From DUQW01 sp050953825 (lineage in GTDB: Bacteria; Bacillota_I; Bacilli_A; Acholeplasmatales; Acholeplasmataceae): a DNA stretch of 64,000 nucleotides. This document shows, piece after piece, positions 47,147-54,531 of the stretch (position 1 is its first letter; every line of letters starts with the position of its first letter). Location of the stretch: the NCBI GenBank assembly GCA_050953825.1, contig JBMNNF010000013.1, positions 310,001-374,000 of the forward strand, given 5' to 3'. A program made the translations under genes and the position numbers. Below the pieces are notes generated by a model. That model saw nothing but the letters and a program-made list of their open reading frames with translations. It was not told the origin of the DNA and ran no database searches.

Positions 47147-47943
47147 GGGTCTTGACTAAATAAGCGAAATTAATAAATAAGCGGTCAAGACCCAAAATTC
47201 GCACTTGACTCCTACAAGGGGGTCAACTATGAAAGTACAAAGGCACAGATTAAAGCATTCCGAATTAGATAAAATACTTAGGTGTTTTTCAGAAGATCTT
47301 ACAGCTACACAAGCAAGTAAACTTCTAATAATAAATAGAAACACCATAAATAAGTATTATAATCTATTTCGAAAGCTTATCTATACTCACTACAAAAGGA
47401 ATTTTTATTTTAAAAATACAGTAGTAGAAATAGATGAAAGTTATTATGGATCGAAAAGGGTGCGTTTGAAAAATGGCAAGTTATCTAAAAAACTGATAGT
47501 GTTGGGAATAATAGAAAGAGGCGGTAATGCCTATACAAAGATTATTCCAAATGTAAAAACTAAGACGGTTTTTGAGATAATTAAACGTAAAGTAGATAAA
47601 TCGTGTATAATATGCACAGACCAACATAAATCTTATGAATATTTAAAGGTAAAAGGGTATTATCACTTTACGGTTAACCATTCAATAAAAGAATATGTAA
47701 GAGGAGAAACGCACACAAATACCATTGAATCATTTTGGTCATATGTTAAGACGAGATTATACAAATTCAAAGGTATTAATAAGAAATACTTTCATCTTTA
47801 CATAAGAGAATGTGAGTATAGATTTAATCTCAGAAAGAAAGATATTTATATAAATCTATTAGATTTAATAAAAAAAGATTCTTTCCTCGGTGCCTTATGG
47901 CGAGGGAAGCAGAATAGCAAGTGAGCTTAAGTAGTCAAGTGCG
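47147..47943 (+). mobile_element. Small IS1595-family insertion sequence
   Basis: The 797-bp element is flanked by the 8-bp duplication AATATCAT (47139-47146 and 47944-47951). Terminal repeats are imperfect: both ends share CTTGACTA followed two bases later by TAAGC. A second, internal repeat, ATTCGCACTTGACT, occurs near the left end (47198-47211) and inverted at the right end. GGGTCTTGAC (47147-47156) is also repeated inverted at 47184-47193. The 8-bp duplication fixes the outer limits. Confidence 0.88.
47229..47924 (+). CDS. IS1595-family transposase, short form
   Basis: The 231-residue protein lacks the zinc ribbon of the larger IS1595 transposase and starts with a helix-turn-helix (ATQASKLLIINRNTINKYY). 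The ISXO2-like core carries D in VVEIDESYYG, D in IICTDQHKSY and E in NTIESFWSYVK, a full DDE set. The ATG at 47229 follows AAGGGGG by 6 nt; an upstream TTG (47205) is rejected because that site would lie inside the gene. The frame is intact. Confidence 0.9.
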   Translation: MKVQRHRLKHSELDKILRCFSEDLTATQASKLLIINRNTINKYYNLFRKLIYTHYKRNFYFKNTVVEIDESYYGSKRVRLKNGKLSKKLIVLGIIERGGNAYTKIIPNVKTKTVFEIIKRKVDKSCIICTDQHKSYEYLKVKGYYHFTVNHSIKEYVRGETHTNTIESFWSYVKTRLYKFKGINKKYFHLYIRECEYRFNLRKKDIYINLLDLIKKDSFLGALWRGKQNSK

Positions 47944-48015
47944 AATATCATTATTGAAATTTCGCTGTTTAACTTAAGTGTTGCTGGTAAGTCCAAATAA
48001 TGGTAAAATATAGTT

Positions 48016-48130
48016 GCCAAATAAAATCACATATCAAACTTCTTTATAGATAGGACTATTTATCTAGCCAATCCCGGTATGTGATAGTATTTGGCGATAC
48101 AAATTATTTGGATTGGCTAGCTAAATAGTC
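48016..48130 (+). promoter_or_regulatory. Interleaved stem-forming leader of IS1595 copy 2
   Basis: Segment 48016-48035 is complementary to 48076-48095 (17 of 20), and 48054-48074 to 48110-48130 (20 of 21). The pairs interlock, so they are mutually exclusive or form a pseudoknot just before the transposase ribosome-binding site (AAAGGAG, 48142-48148). Confidence 0.7.
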
Positions 48131-48157
48131 TTATTTTCATTAAAGGAGTGTAAGGCT

Positions 48158-49216
48158 ATGAACTTTGAATTGGTTGTTGATGAATTAAAAGGGGCTAAAT
48201 TAGCTGAGTTATTTCAAGTCAATAATTATGTTGATAGTTTGATTAAAATTCAAAATTCGGCTCATAAAATTGATGCTGATGGGTTTCCGAAATGTCCTCA
48301 TTGTGGTAATGAAATTGTTAAGAAAAATGGGAAAATGCCTAATGGAACTCAAAGATATTTATGTTTAAATGATAAATGTAAGAAGAGTTTTTCTTCTAAT
48401 ACGAATTCGTTTTCCTATCGTTTAAGAAAACTAAAAGATTACTTATATTTGATGATTGAGTATACTTTAGATGGTTTGTCAATAAGAAATATTTCAAAGA
48501 AACTTAACATTCCAATTAATACTGTTTGGATGTGGAGAACGAAAATTCTTTTAAGTTTAGAAACGTTTATTGATAAAGAAAATCCGCTTACTGATGTGGT
48601 TTATAGTGATGAAACATTCATTAAAATTAACTTAAAAGGGACTAAGAATCATAAGATGCCTAGAGTGTCTTATTATGAAGGAAGACCTGCAATAGCTCAT
48701 AGGGAATTGGTTTGTATTCAAACGGTAATTGATGATTCTAAAAGGACGATATTTGATATTAATGGGGTTGCTAGATTATCAAAAGAAAGATTAGATCTAT
48801 TCTTAAAACCTTTTATTAATGAAGAAACGATTATTGTATCTGATGGGGATTATTCTTATGTCGGCTTTGCTGAAAAATATTTGCTGCAACACGAAAGAAT
48901 AATAAATATGTATGAAAAAAGTAAAAATGGGTATTCGCTAGGACCAATAAATAATTTACACTCGTCCTTTAAATCGTTTATGAAAAAATATAAAGGTGTA
49001 TCAACCAGACGATTAAATGGATATATAAACTTATTCATTTTGGATAATTACTTAAATCAAATATTAAATGGATATGAAAAGGTAGAATACATTTATGAGT
49101 CATTGTTGGCTCTTGAAAATAATCCGACTTTTGAAGAAATATTTAACGTTAAATTTCCTATTGATGTTAAAGCCATTTATGATAGTTTGAGAAAAGATGG
49201 ATATATTATGCAATAA
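48158..49216 (+). CDS. IS1595-family (ISXO2-like) transposase, copy 2
   Basis: The 352-residue protein is identical to the copy at 8471-9529: zinc ribbon (CPHCGN), helix-turn-helix, D151 and D229, with the third catalytic position in NNLHSSFK. Identity of two copies 39 kb apart, each with clean target duplications, shows recent transposition within this genome. Confidence 0.93.
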   Translation: MNFELVVDELKGAKLAELFQVNNYVDSLIKIQNSAHKIDADGFPKCPHCGNEIVKKNGKMPNGTQRYLCLNDKCKKSFSSNTNSFSYRLRKLKDYLYLMIEYTLDGLSIRNISKKLNIPINTVWMWRTKILLSLETFIDKENPLTDVVYSDETFIKINLKGTKNHKMPRVSYYEGRPAIAHRELVCIQTVIDDSKRTIFDINGVARLSKERLDLFLKPFINEETIIVSDGDYSYVGFAEKYLLQHERIINMYEKSKNGYSLGPINNLHSSFKSFMKKYKGVSTRRLNGYINLFILDNYLNQILNGYEKVEYIYESLLALENNPTFEEIFNVKFPIDVKAIYDSLRKDGYIMQ

Positions 49217-49262
49217 AAGTCAGCAACACTTAAGTTAAACAGCGAAATTGAAATGTTTTCTT

Positions 49263-49290
49263 TTGACAAAATAAATATTTATAGTATAAT
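49263..49290 (+). promoter_or_regulatory. tRNA-His/tRNA-Gln promoter
   Basis: TTGACA (49263-49268) and TATAAT (49285-49290) are separated by 16 bp. The IS1595 duplication ends 8 bp upstream, so the insertion narrowly missed this promoter. Confidence 0.85.
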
Positions 49291-49309
49291 AAATAATAGT
49301 CGTGTATAT

Positions 49310-49386
49310 GGCGGTTGTGGCGAAGTGGCTAACGCATCGGATTGTGGCTCCGACATTCGCCGGTTCAATTCCGGTCAGCCGCCCCA
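49310..49386 (+). tRNA. tRNA-His (GTG)
   Basis: The cloverleaf has acceptor GCGGTTG / CAGCCGC, discriminator C, encoded CCA and a genomic G at position -1 (49310), as is usual for histidine tRNAs. Anticodon loop TTGTGGC gives anticodon GTG. Confidence 0.95.
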
Positions 49387-49395
49387 CTATTATCT

Positions 49396-49470
49396 AGGCC
49401 CGTAGCCAAGCGGTAAGGCATCAGACTTTGACTCTGACACTCGTTGGTTCGAATCCAGCCGGGCCTGCCA
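49396..49470 (+). tRNA. tRNA-Gln (TTG)
   Basis: The 75-nt cloverleaf has acceptor AGGCCCG / CGGGCCT, anticodon loop CTTTGAC (anticodon TTG), GGTTCGAAT T-loop and encoded CCA. Its last bases plus the following sequence recur at 52392 and 56759, marking it as an integration site. Confidence 0.95.
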
Positions 49471-49494
49471 TAAAAATGTTTAATTAGTAAACTA
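49466..49494 (+). repeat. tRNA-Gln 3-prime-end repeat, original copy (att-like)
   Basis: The sequence begins TGCCATAAAAATGTTTAATT with the last five bases of tRNA-Gln. The same 29 bp occur at 52392-52420, and a 26-bp version at 56759-56784. Confidence 0.8.
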
Positions 49495-49506
49495 TATATT
49501 TGAACG

Positions 49507-49530
49507 AATCGCCTAACAAGGCGATTTTTT
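49507..49530 (+). terminator. tRNA operon terminator
   Basis: The stem AATCGCC / GGCGATT (49507-49513, 49520-49526) is followed by a T run. It ends the tRNA-His/tRNA-Gln transcript. The same hairpin recurs at 52433-52452. Confidence 0.85.
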
Positions 49531-49540
49531 CTTAAATAGG

Positions 49541-49585
49541 AAGTCCATCTAGGTTATAAAAGTGTTTGCTGGATGGACTTTTTTT
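49541..49585 (+). terminator. Second terminator hairpin
   Basis: The stem AAGTCCATC / GATGGACTT (49541-49549, 49572-49580) is followed by seven Ts. A drifted copy with wobble pairs lies at about 52468-52512. Confidence 0.75.
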
Positions 49586-49610
49586 AATACTGATATTGGT
49601 TTTTAAAATT

Positions 49611-49628
49611 TCGTACCAAGGGTTCGAA
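49611..49628 (+). repeat. 18-bp repeat, copy A
   Basis: TCGTACCAAGGGTTCGAA; identical copies start at 49645, 52536 and 54504. The right half resembles a tRNA T-arm. Confidence 0.8.
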
Positions 49629-49644
49629 CTCCAAAAATAATTTC

Positions 49645-49662
49645 TCGTACCAAGGGTTCGAA
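49645..49662 (+). repeat. 18-bp repeat, copy B
   Basis: Second identical copy of TCGTACCAAGGGTTCGAA, 34 bp after copy A. Confidence 0.8.
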
Positions 49663-49879
49663 CTATTTATATTATAACTCAAACATATTGTTATCATTTA
49701 CTAAATAAGTAAGTATAAGACAGACATAAAAGGATGTTTATGTAAAATCTAGGAAGACATCTAGGGAGACATATAGCATAATAATGACTAAAAGAACCTT
49801 TGCAGTTTATAGATATATTTAAAATTTATCCCCCACTTTATCCCCCACTTATGATATAATAAATATGGGGGTTAAATTT

Positions 49880-51268
49880 ATGAAAAAAATAGAATCTATA
49901 ATAGAAGAACTTTTGAATTTGGACTATGAAACAGAATGGTTAGAGTTCAAAGAAAATGTTAATGATCCAAATATGATTGGAGAATATATTTCTGCATTAT
50001 CCAATTCTGCAGCAATTCATAAAAAAGAATTTGGTTATTTAATATGGGGGATAGATGATATCAGTCATAAAGAAGTGGGAACTAAATTTGATTTTCAAAA
50101 AGATGTCAAAAATGAACCGTTAGAACATTTTTTAGCACGACAAATTAGCCCAAGTATTGCCTTTCAATTTTATGAATTAAAAATAAAAGGAATTAGAGTT
50201 GTTGTTTTAGAAATACCAGCTGCATTTAAAATACCAACAGCTTATAAGGGAGTCAGATATTTGAGAATTGGTTCAAGTAAAGTTAATTTATCAAAATATC
50301 CAGAAAGAGAAGCAAAATTATTTGTGAAACTTCAAAAAGAAGAAATTAATTTGCAAAATAAAGAGTCAGAATATCAAAACTTAACATTTGAGAGGCTTTT
50401 TACATATTATGCAGGTAAGGGAATAAAGCTTAATCCAAATAATTTTAAAAAGAATTTATTTTTATTAACAAAAGATGGTAATTATAATTTATTGGCTCAG
50501 TTGTTATCAGACAATAGTTATATTCCAATTAGAGTTTCAATATTTACAGGTAAAGATAAATCAAGCCCCTTGTTTTCTATAAAAGAATTTGGGAACACTT
50601 GTTTACTTATTTCTTTGGAAAAAATATTGGAATATGGAGATATTATCAATTTAATCCAAGTCGATGAAAAAGACAGAACCACAACAAGGAATGATGTACC
50701 ATTATTTGATCATAATGCCTTTAGAGAGGCAGTTATAAATGCTTTTGTGCATAATAGATGGGTTGATGGCAATGGTCCTATGATAACAGTATATAATGAT
50801 AGGGTTGAGATCTTATCAAGAGGAGCATTACCTAACAATCAAACCAAAGAGGGCTTTTTCCTTGGAGAATCAATTCCAGTTAATCAAAAGTTATCTGATA
50901 TATTTTTACAACTAAGAATTAGTGAAAGATCGGGAAGAGGGGTTCCAAAAATTGTTGAAGTATATGGTAGAGAAACATTTGAATTTAGAGAAAATTCAAT
51001 AGTTGTTAATATTCCGTTTAATAGAATTAGGACTAATGTGGGGGATAAAGCGAGGGATAAAGTGGGAGATAAACCAACTTTAAATGAAACACAAGCAAAA
51101 ATGCTTTTAGAAATAAGAAATAATCCTAACGTTACTCATGAACAATTGGGAAGGGCTTTAAATCTTAAGAGAACAGCTATACAAAACAATATATCTTTCT
51201 TAAGGAATAATGGATATATAAAAAGAATAGGATCTAATAAAAGTGGTTATTGGGAAGTTTTAAAATGA
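49880..51268 (+). CDS. AlbA/Schlafen-type ATP-binding transcriptional regulator
   Basis: The 462-residue protein has an N-terminal AlbA_2 (Schlafen-like) domain (about 15-135: ETEWLEFKENVND, YISALSNSAAIHKKEFGYLIWGIDD), a central HATPase-like domain (about 265-365: FREAVINAFVHNRWVDGNGP, GRGVPKIVEVYG) and a C-terminal winged helix (about 410-462: TLNETQAKMLLEIRNNPNVT). ATG 49880 lies 8 nt after GGGGG; an ATG at 49865 falls at the predicted transcript start. The gene overlaps the APH-type kinase by 4 nt (ATGA), so they are coupled. Its target is not evident; the direct repeats upstream are candidates. Confidence 0.85.
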   Translation: MKKIESIIEELLNLDYETEWLEFKENVNDPNMIGEYISALSNSAAIHKKEFGYLIWGIDDISHKEVGTKFDFQKDVKNEPLEHFLARQISPSIAFQFYELKIKGIRVVVLEIPAAFKIPTAYKGVRYLRIGSSKVNLSKYPEREAKLFVKLQKEEINLQNKESEYQNLTFERLFTYYAGKGIKLNPNNFKKNLFLLTKDGNYNLLAQLLSDNSYIPIRVSIFTGKDKSSPLFSIKEFGNTCLLISLEKILEYGDIINLIQVDEKDRTTTRNDVPLFDHNAFREAVINAFVHNRWVDGNGPMITVYNDRVEILSRGALPNNQTKEGFFLGESIPVNQKLSDIFLQLRISERSGRGVPKIVEVYGRETFEFRENSIVVNIPFNRIRTNVGDKARDKVGDKPTLNETQAKMLLEIRNNPNVTHEQLGRALNLKRTAIQNNISFLRNNGYIKRIGSNKSGYWEVLK

Positions 51269-52194
51269 TATATAAAAAGATTTTGAATAAAATTTTTAAT
51301 AATGAAATTATATCTAAAGTAGAGCCATTAAATAAAGGGTGGTCAAATGATACTAAATATTATATCGAAGATAAAGAAAATAATAAATTTTTGTTAAGAA
51401 TTTCTGTTTTTCCATTATATGATAAAAAGTTGTATCAATATAATTTATTAAAAGAAATTTCTAAATTAGAGATTAATGCACCAAAACCTTTAGAATTAGG
51501 TAACATTGATAATTATGTTTATTTTATTTTATCTTGGATAGAAGGAAACGATGCAGAAAAGATTACTCCTACACTTGATGAAGAAACGCAATACCTACTA
51601 GGTATTAATGCGGGATTAACACTTAAACAAATTCATTCTATAAAAATAAAAAGTGATATAAACTGGGCGGCATATTTTAAAGCTAGAGTAGAAGATAGAA
51701 TTAAAAAAGTAAAGGAATCGTCAATCAAGCATAAATATTTAAATTTGTTTTCTAATTATTTATTAGATAATATAGGGTTAATCAAAGATAGGCCAATTTC
51801 AATTTTGCATGGAGATTATCATTTAGGTAATATGTTATTAAATGATAATCTAGAATTAGGAATTATTGATTTTGATAAAATGAAAATAGGTGATCCTATT
51901 TATGATTTTAAGCAAATGATTTGGACCACTAGAGTATCTAATGTATTTGCAACAGGTTTAATAGATGGATATACGGATTTTAAACCAAAGAATGATTTCT
52001 TTAAATTATTACTTTTATATTCTATAGAGTCTTCGATAGCTAACCTATATTGGACTTCAAAGTTTGAAAAAGCAGATAAAAAGGTTGCGTCAGAATTGTT
52101 TGATAATTTATATAAGAATTATGATGGATTAACTACAATAATTCCATTGTGGTATGATGGAAAACTAAAAATTAAATATAAAGATTTAAAATAG
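51265..52194 (+). CDS. Aminoglycoside-phosphotransferase-fold kinase
   Basis: The 309-residue protein has the APH/choline-kinase fold: a nucleotide-binding N-lobe (LNKGWSNDTKYYIED), hinge (YFILSWIEGNDAEKI), catalytic loop HGDYHLGNMLL (about 184-194) and metal-binding IIDFDKMKIGDP (about 202-213). These are the Brenner and DFD motifs. The substrate cannot be told from sequence; many such proteins are small-molecule kinases and not resistance enzymes. Start codon overlaps the regulator stop (ATGA), with GGGAAG upstream; an in-frame TTG at 51250 is less likely. Confidence 0.83.
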   Translation: MIYKKILNKIFNNEIISKVEPLNKGWSNDTKYYIEDKENNKFLLRISVFPLYDKKLYQYNLLKEISKLEINAPKPLELGNIDNYVYFILSWIEGNDAEKITPTLDEETQYLLGINAGLTLKQIHSIKIKSDINWAAYFKARVEDRIKKVKESSIKHKYLNLFSNYLLDNIGLIKDRPISILHGDYHLGNMLLNDNLELGIIDFDKMKIGDPIYDFKQMIWTTRVSNVFATGLIDGYTDFKPKNDFFKLLLLYSIESSIANLYWTSKFEKADKKVASELFDNLYKNYDGLTTIIPLWYDGKLKIKYKDLK

Positions 52195-52391
52195 AAGAGC
52201 GACTCAATATACCTCTATTTTCCCTTAAAAGGTATGCTAAATGACTTTTTAACCAGTTTATGAAAGTGCATTTTCGCCGATAACTTTCCCTTACAATACC
52301 CAAGAATACCTAAAAAGGTATAGTAACGGATTTTTTTAGTAGTTTTGTGTAAGTGTATGCTTTTTCGCTAAACCTTTTGTATTAAAGCTGG

Positions 52392-52420
52392 TGCCATAAA
52401 AATGTTTAATTAGTAAACTA
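52392..52420 (+). repeat. tRNA-Gln 3-prime-end repeat, second copy (att-like)
   Basis: 29 bp identical to 49466-49494. The similarity continues, with drift, through the terminator and hairpin to the 18-bp repeat at 52536, about 160 bp in all. Confidence 0.8.
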
Positions 52421-52535
52421 AATATTTGAATAAATCGCCTAACAAGGCGATTTATTCATAAATATAAAGTCCATTTAGATTATAAAAATGATTTTAGATT
52501 GGCTTTTTCTGATATTGATATTGGTTTTTAAAATC

Positions 52536-52553
52536 TCGTACCAAGGGTTCGAA
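52536..52553 (+). repeat. 18-bp repeat, copy C
   Basis: Third identical copy of TCGTACCAAGGGTTCGAA. Confidence 0.8.
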
Positions 52554-52905
52554 CCGTCAATTATAAACACAGTAATTATAATTAGACTTGTTAAAGACAT
52601 ATTAGGAAGACATTTAGAAGGACATAGGCAGACACGAAGTAAAATTGCAAAAGATGTTTTAAAAAGCTGAAAACGACAAAATTGTCATTTAAAAAATAAA
52701 GTTGCTTTCTAATTTATAAGGAGTCGACGTAATATTATTTTTTATTAAATAAACAAGATACAAGAAAATCGGGTGCACATTTGCTTGGACATGGGGTGGA
52801 CATTTGCCAGGACATTTGTTTGTCTCTACATCCTAACATATTTAAAGGTATACATATATAACAAAGTTTTGAAAATATAATTTCAAAAACTCCTAAAAAG
52901 CTAAT

Positions 52906-52960
52906 GTTTTGAAAATCTACTTTCAAAACTTTTGACAAAACCATATTTTCTTGCTATTAT
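52906..52960 (+). promoter_or_regulatory. Promoter and palindromic operator of ATPase gene 1
   Basis: GTTTTGAAAA / CTTTCAAAAC (52906-52915, 52920-52929; 9 of 10 paired) abuts TTGACA (52932-52937), which is 17 bp before TATTAT (52955-52960). An orphan copy of the palindrome and -35 lies at 54454-54485. Confidence 0.8.
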
Positions 52961-52977
52961 ATAATTGGTGATAAGGT

Positions 52978-54195
52978 ATGTATAATGTTATTGAAAGAAA
53001 TGATTATTTAAATCAACTTATATCATGGAAAGATCATGATGTTATAAAGGTTATAACTGGTATTAGGAGATCAGGAAAATCTTATTTGCTAAAAGAATTA
53101 TTTTATGGTTATCTATTGAAGAATGGTATCACTAAAGATCAAATTATAATCTTAGATTTAGAATCTATTGAACATGAGGAGTTAAGAGATTATAAAAAGC
53201 TATATGAATACATAAAAACTAAACTTGTCCCAAACAAAAAAAATTATGTAATATTAGACGAAGTTCAAAATGTAAAAGATTTTGAAAAAGTACTTAGTTC
53301 TTTATATTTAGATAAAAATATCGATATATACATTACAGGATCTAATTCTAAAATGCTTTCCGGTGAACTTGCCACCTTATTAACGGGTAGATATATAAAA
53401 ATTGAAGTTTTACCCTTATCTTTTTTGGAATATAAAAGTACCCTCGATTCATCTATACCAGTAGATAAAGCGTTTATTAATTATCTAAAATGGGGAGGCT
53501 TTCCCTATATTACAGCCCTCCAACCAAATGATGTCTTATGCCATCAATATTTAGATGGTATTTATAATACACTCGTAAAAAAAGATATTATTTATATTAA
53601 TCGTATTGAGGATGTTTTAATATTAGAAGATATAATAAAATTTATCTTTTCTAATATAGGTAGTGTAATATCTCCTAATAAAATTAGTAATACACTTACT
53701 AGTAAAGGTAGAAAAACATCAAGACCCACTGTAGAAAAATATTTATCATATCTATTAGATAGTTTTATGTGTTATAAAGTTAATCGATATGACCTTAAAG
53801 GTAAAAGATATCTTGGATCATTAGAAAAATACTATGTAGCTGATATCGGACTTAGAAATTACTTAATAGGTTTTAAAAACTCGAATTATGGTCATATATT
53901 AGAAAACATAATCTATCTTGAATTAAAAAGGAGAGGATATGATATTTACATAGGAAAAATTGATGATTTAGAAGTAGACTTTGTGGTCAGCACATATGAT
54001 GATGTATATTATATTCAGGTAGCCCACACTATTACTGAAAAAGAAGTGTTTGATAGAGAAATATTACCCCTATTGAAAATAAATGATCATCATAGAAAAA
54101 TAATTTTAACTACAGATTATCCGTTAAATAAAACTTATAACGGAATAAAGATAATTAATGTTTATGATTGGTTATTAAAGGTAGAAGATTTCTAA
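52978..54195 (+). CDS. AAA-type ATPase with DUF4143, copy 1
   Basis: The 405-residue protein has an N-terminal AAA_14 ATPase domain (Walker A GIRRSGKS, about residues 27-34; Walker B YVILDEVQNV; sensor YITGSNSKML). The C-terminal DUF4143 part contains a winged helix and a restriction-endonuclease-like fold (VDFVVSTYDDVYYIQVAH). Such genes are abundant in some Mollicutes, Bacteroidetes and spirochaetes; their function is unknown. The ATG is about 11 nt after the predicted transcript start with GGTG ahead of it. The stop codon merges into the stem-loop element at 54194. Confidence 0.88.
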   Translation: MYNVIERNDYLNQLISWKDHDVIKVITGIRRSGKSYLLKELFYGYLLKNGITKDQIIILDLESIEHEELRDYKKLYEYIKTKLVPNKKNYVILDEVQNVKDFEKVLSSLYLDKNIDIYITGSNSKMLSGELATLLTGRYIKIEVLPLSFLEYKSTLDSSIPVDKAFINYLKWGGFPYITALQPNDVLCHQYLDGIYNTLVKKDIIYINRIEDVLILEDIIKFIFSNIGSVISPNKISNTLTSKGRKTSRPTVEKYLSYLLDSFMCYKVNRYDLKGKRYLGSLEKYYVADIGLRNYLIGFKNSNYGHILENIIYLELKRRGYDIYIGKIDDLEVDFVVSTYDDVYYIQVAHTITEKEVFDREILPLLKINDHHRKIILTTDYPLNKTYNGIKIINVYDWLLKVEDF

Positions 54196-54279
54196 TGTTA
54201 ATATAAAAGTACCCAATTGTGTGCATGTAACTTTCCCCGGTTATAGTCACTAATGAAAGGGTACTTTTTTATTAACATT
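54194..54279 (+). repeat. 86-nt stem-loop element, copy 1
   Basis: The 21-bp arms 54194-54214 and 54259-54279 (20 of 21 paired) enclose a 44-nt loop containing GTGCATGTAACTTTCCCC. The loop can fold a small inner hairpin (GTAAC / GTTAT). Copy 2 is at 62942-63027. It starts inside the ATPase stop codon and could terminate that transcript, but the conserved loop suggests more. Confidence 0.75.
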
Positions 54280-54531
54280 AACAATCAAAAGAGAGGGAAA
54301 TATGCTATTCGGTGGGAGACACTTGACACTTCTAATTCTAACCCCATCGAATTCGAGGGGTTTAGAATGGAGGTGAATGACACGGCGTTATAAAATAAGT
54401 ATATGAATATAAAAGGGTGAAAAGATAATTTCAAAAGTCCCTAAATAACTAAAGTTTTGAAAATCAATTTTCAAAACTTTTGACAATACCTGTTTTCGAA
54501 ATCTCGTACCAAGGGTTCGAAATTTTTAATT
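54280..54531 (+). other. Gene-free stretch with orphan ATPase operator
   Basis: It holds a hairpin CCCCATCGA / TCGAGGGG near 54342-54360 and a perfect palindrome GTTTTGAAAA / TTTTCAAAAC (54454-54477) directly before TTGACA (54480-54485). The 18-bp repeat copy D (54504-54521) follows. No gene follows the promoter remnant on the plus strand, so it looks like the scar of a lost ATPase gene. Confidence 0.6.
54504..54521 (+). repeat. 18-bp repeat, copy D
   Basis: Fourth identical copy of TCGTACCAAGGGTTCGAA. It lies 10 bp beyond the stop codon of the serine recombinase gene. Confidence 0.8.

Larger units (their letters stand above)
47961..49246 (+). mobile_element. IS1595-family insertion sequence, copy 2
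   Basis: The 1286-bp element has perfect 26-bp terminal inverted repeats (47961-47986, 49221-49246) and an 8-bp duplication ATTGAAAT (47953-47960, 49247-49254). It is inverted relative to copy 1. It inserted 9 bp beyond the end of the 797-bp element's flanking duplication start and just upstream of the tRNA-His promoter (49263). Confidence 0.95.
49586..49879 (+). other. Repeat-rich leader of the first accessory module
   Basis: It holds two copies of TCGTACCAAGGGTTCGAA (49611-49628, 49645-49662) and iterated GACAT words (49712-49775). A promoter block follows: two direct repeats of TATCCCCCACTT (49827-49850) ahead of TATAAT (49855-49860). A near-identical promoter block lies at 58768-58823. 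Confidence 0.6.
52195..52977 (+). other. 783-bp gene-free junction between accessory modules
   Basis: No gene is supportable. In order it holds the segment end CCTTAAAAGGTAT (52223 onward) and a conserved block from AAAAGGTA 52313 to the att-like core (52392). Next come the tRNA terminator copy (52433-52452), an 18-bp repeat (52536-52553), GACAT iterations (52598-52640 and, as GGACATTTG, 52768-52815), and two TTTTGAAA/TTTCAAAA palindromes (52865-52890, 52906-52929). Last is the promoter of the ATPase gene. Confidence 0.65.

Noticed and set aside
51265..52194. Naming the APH-fold kinase as an antibiotic resistance gene
   Set aside because: The motifs define the fold only; many members phosphorylate other small molecules, and nothing in the context points to aminoglycosides.
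52488..52670. Small hydrophobic open frame in the module junction
   Set aside because: No ribosome-binding site, and it runs through the 18-bp repeat and GACAT iterations, which explain the sequence better.
52978..54195. Reading the AAA/DUF4143 ATPases as a defence system
   Set aside because: They have ATPase motifs and a nuclease-like fold, but no partner effector or known defence gene lies beside them; the function is simply unknown.
54335..54368. Hairpin CCCCATCGA / TCGAGGGG as an IS200/IS605 end
   Set aside because: No Y1 transposase or partner hairpin is present nearby, so it is left as an unexplained palindrome.
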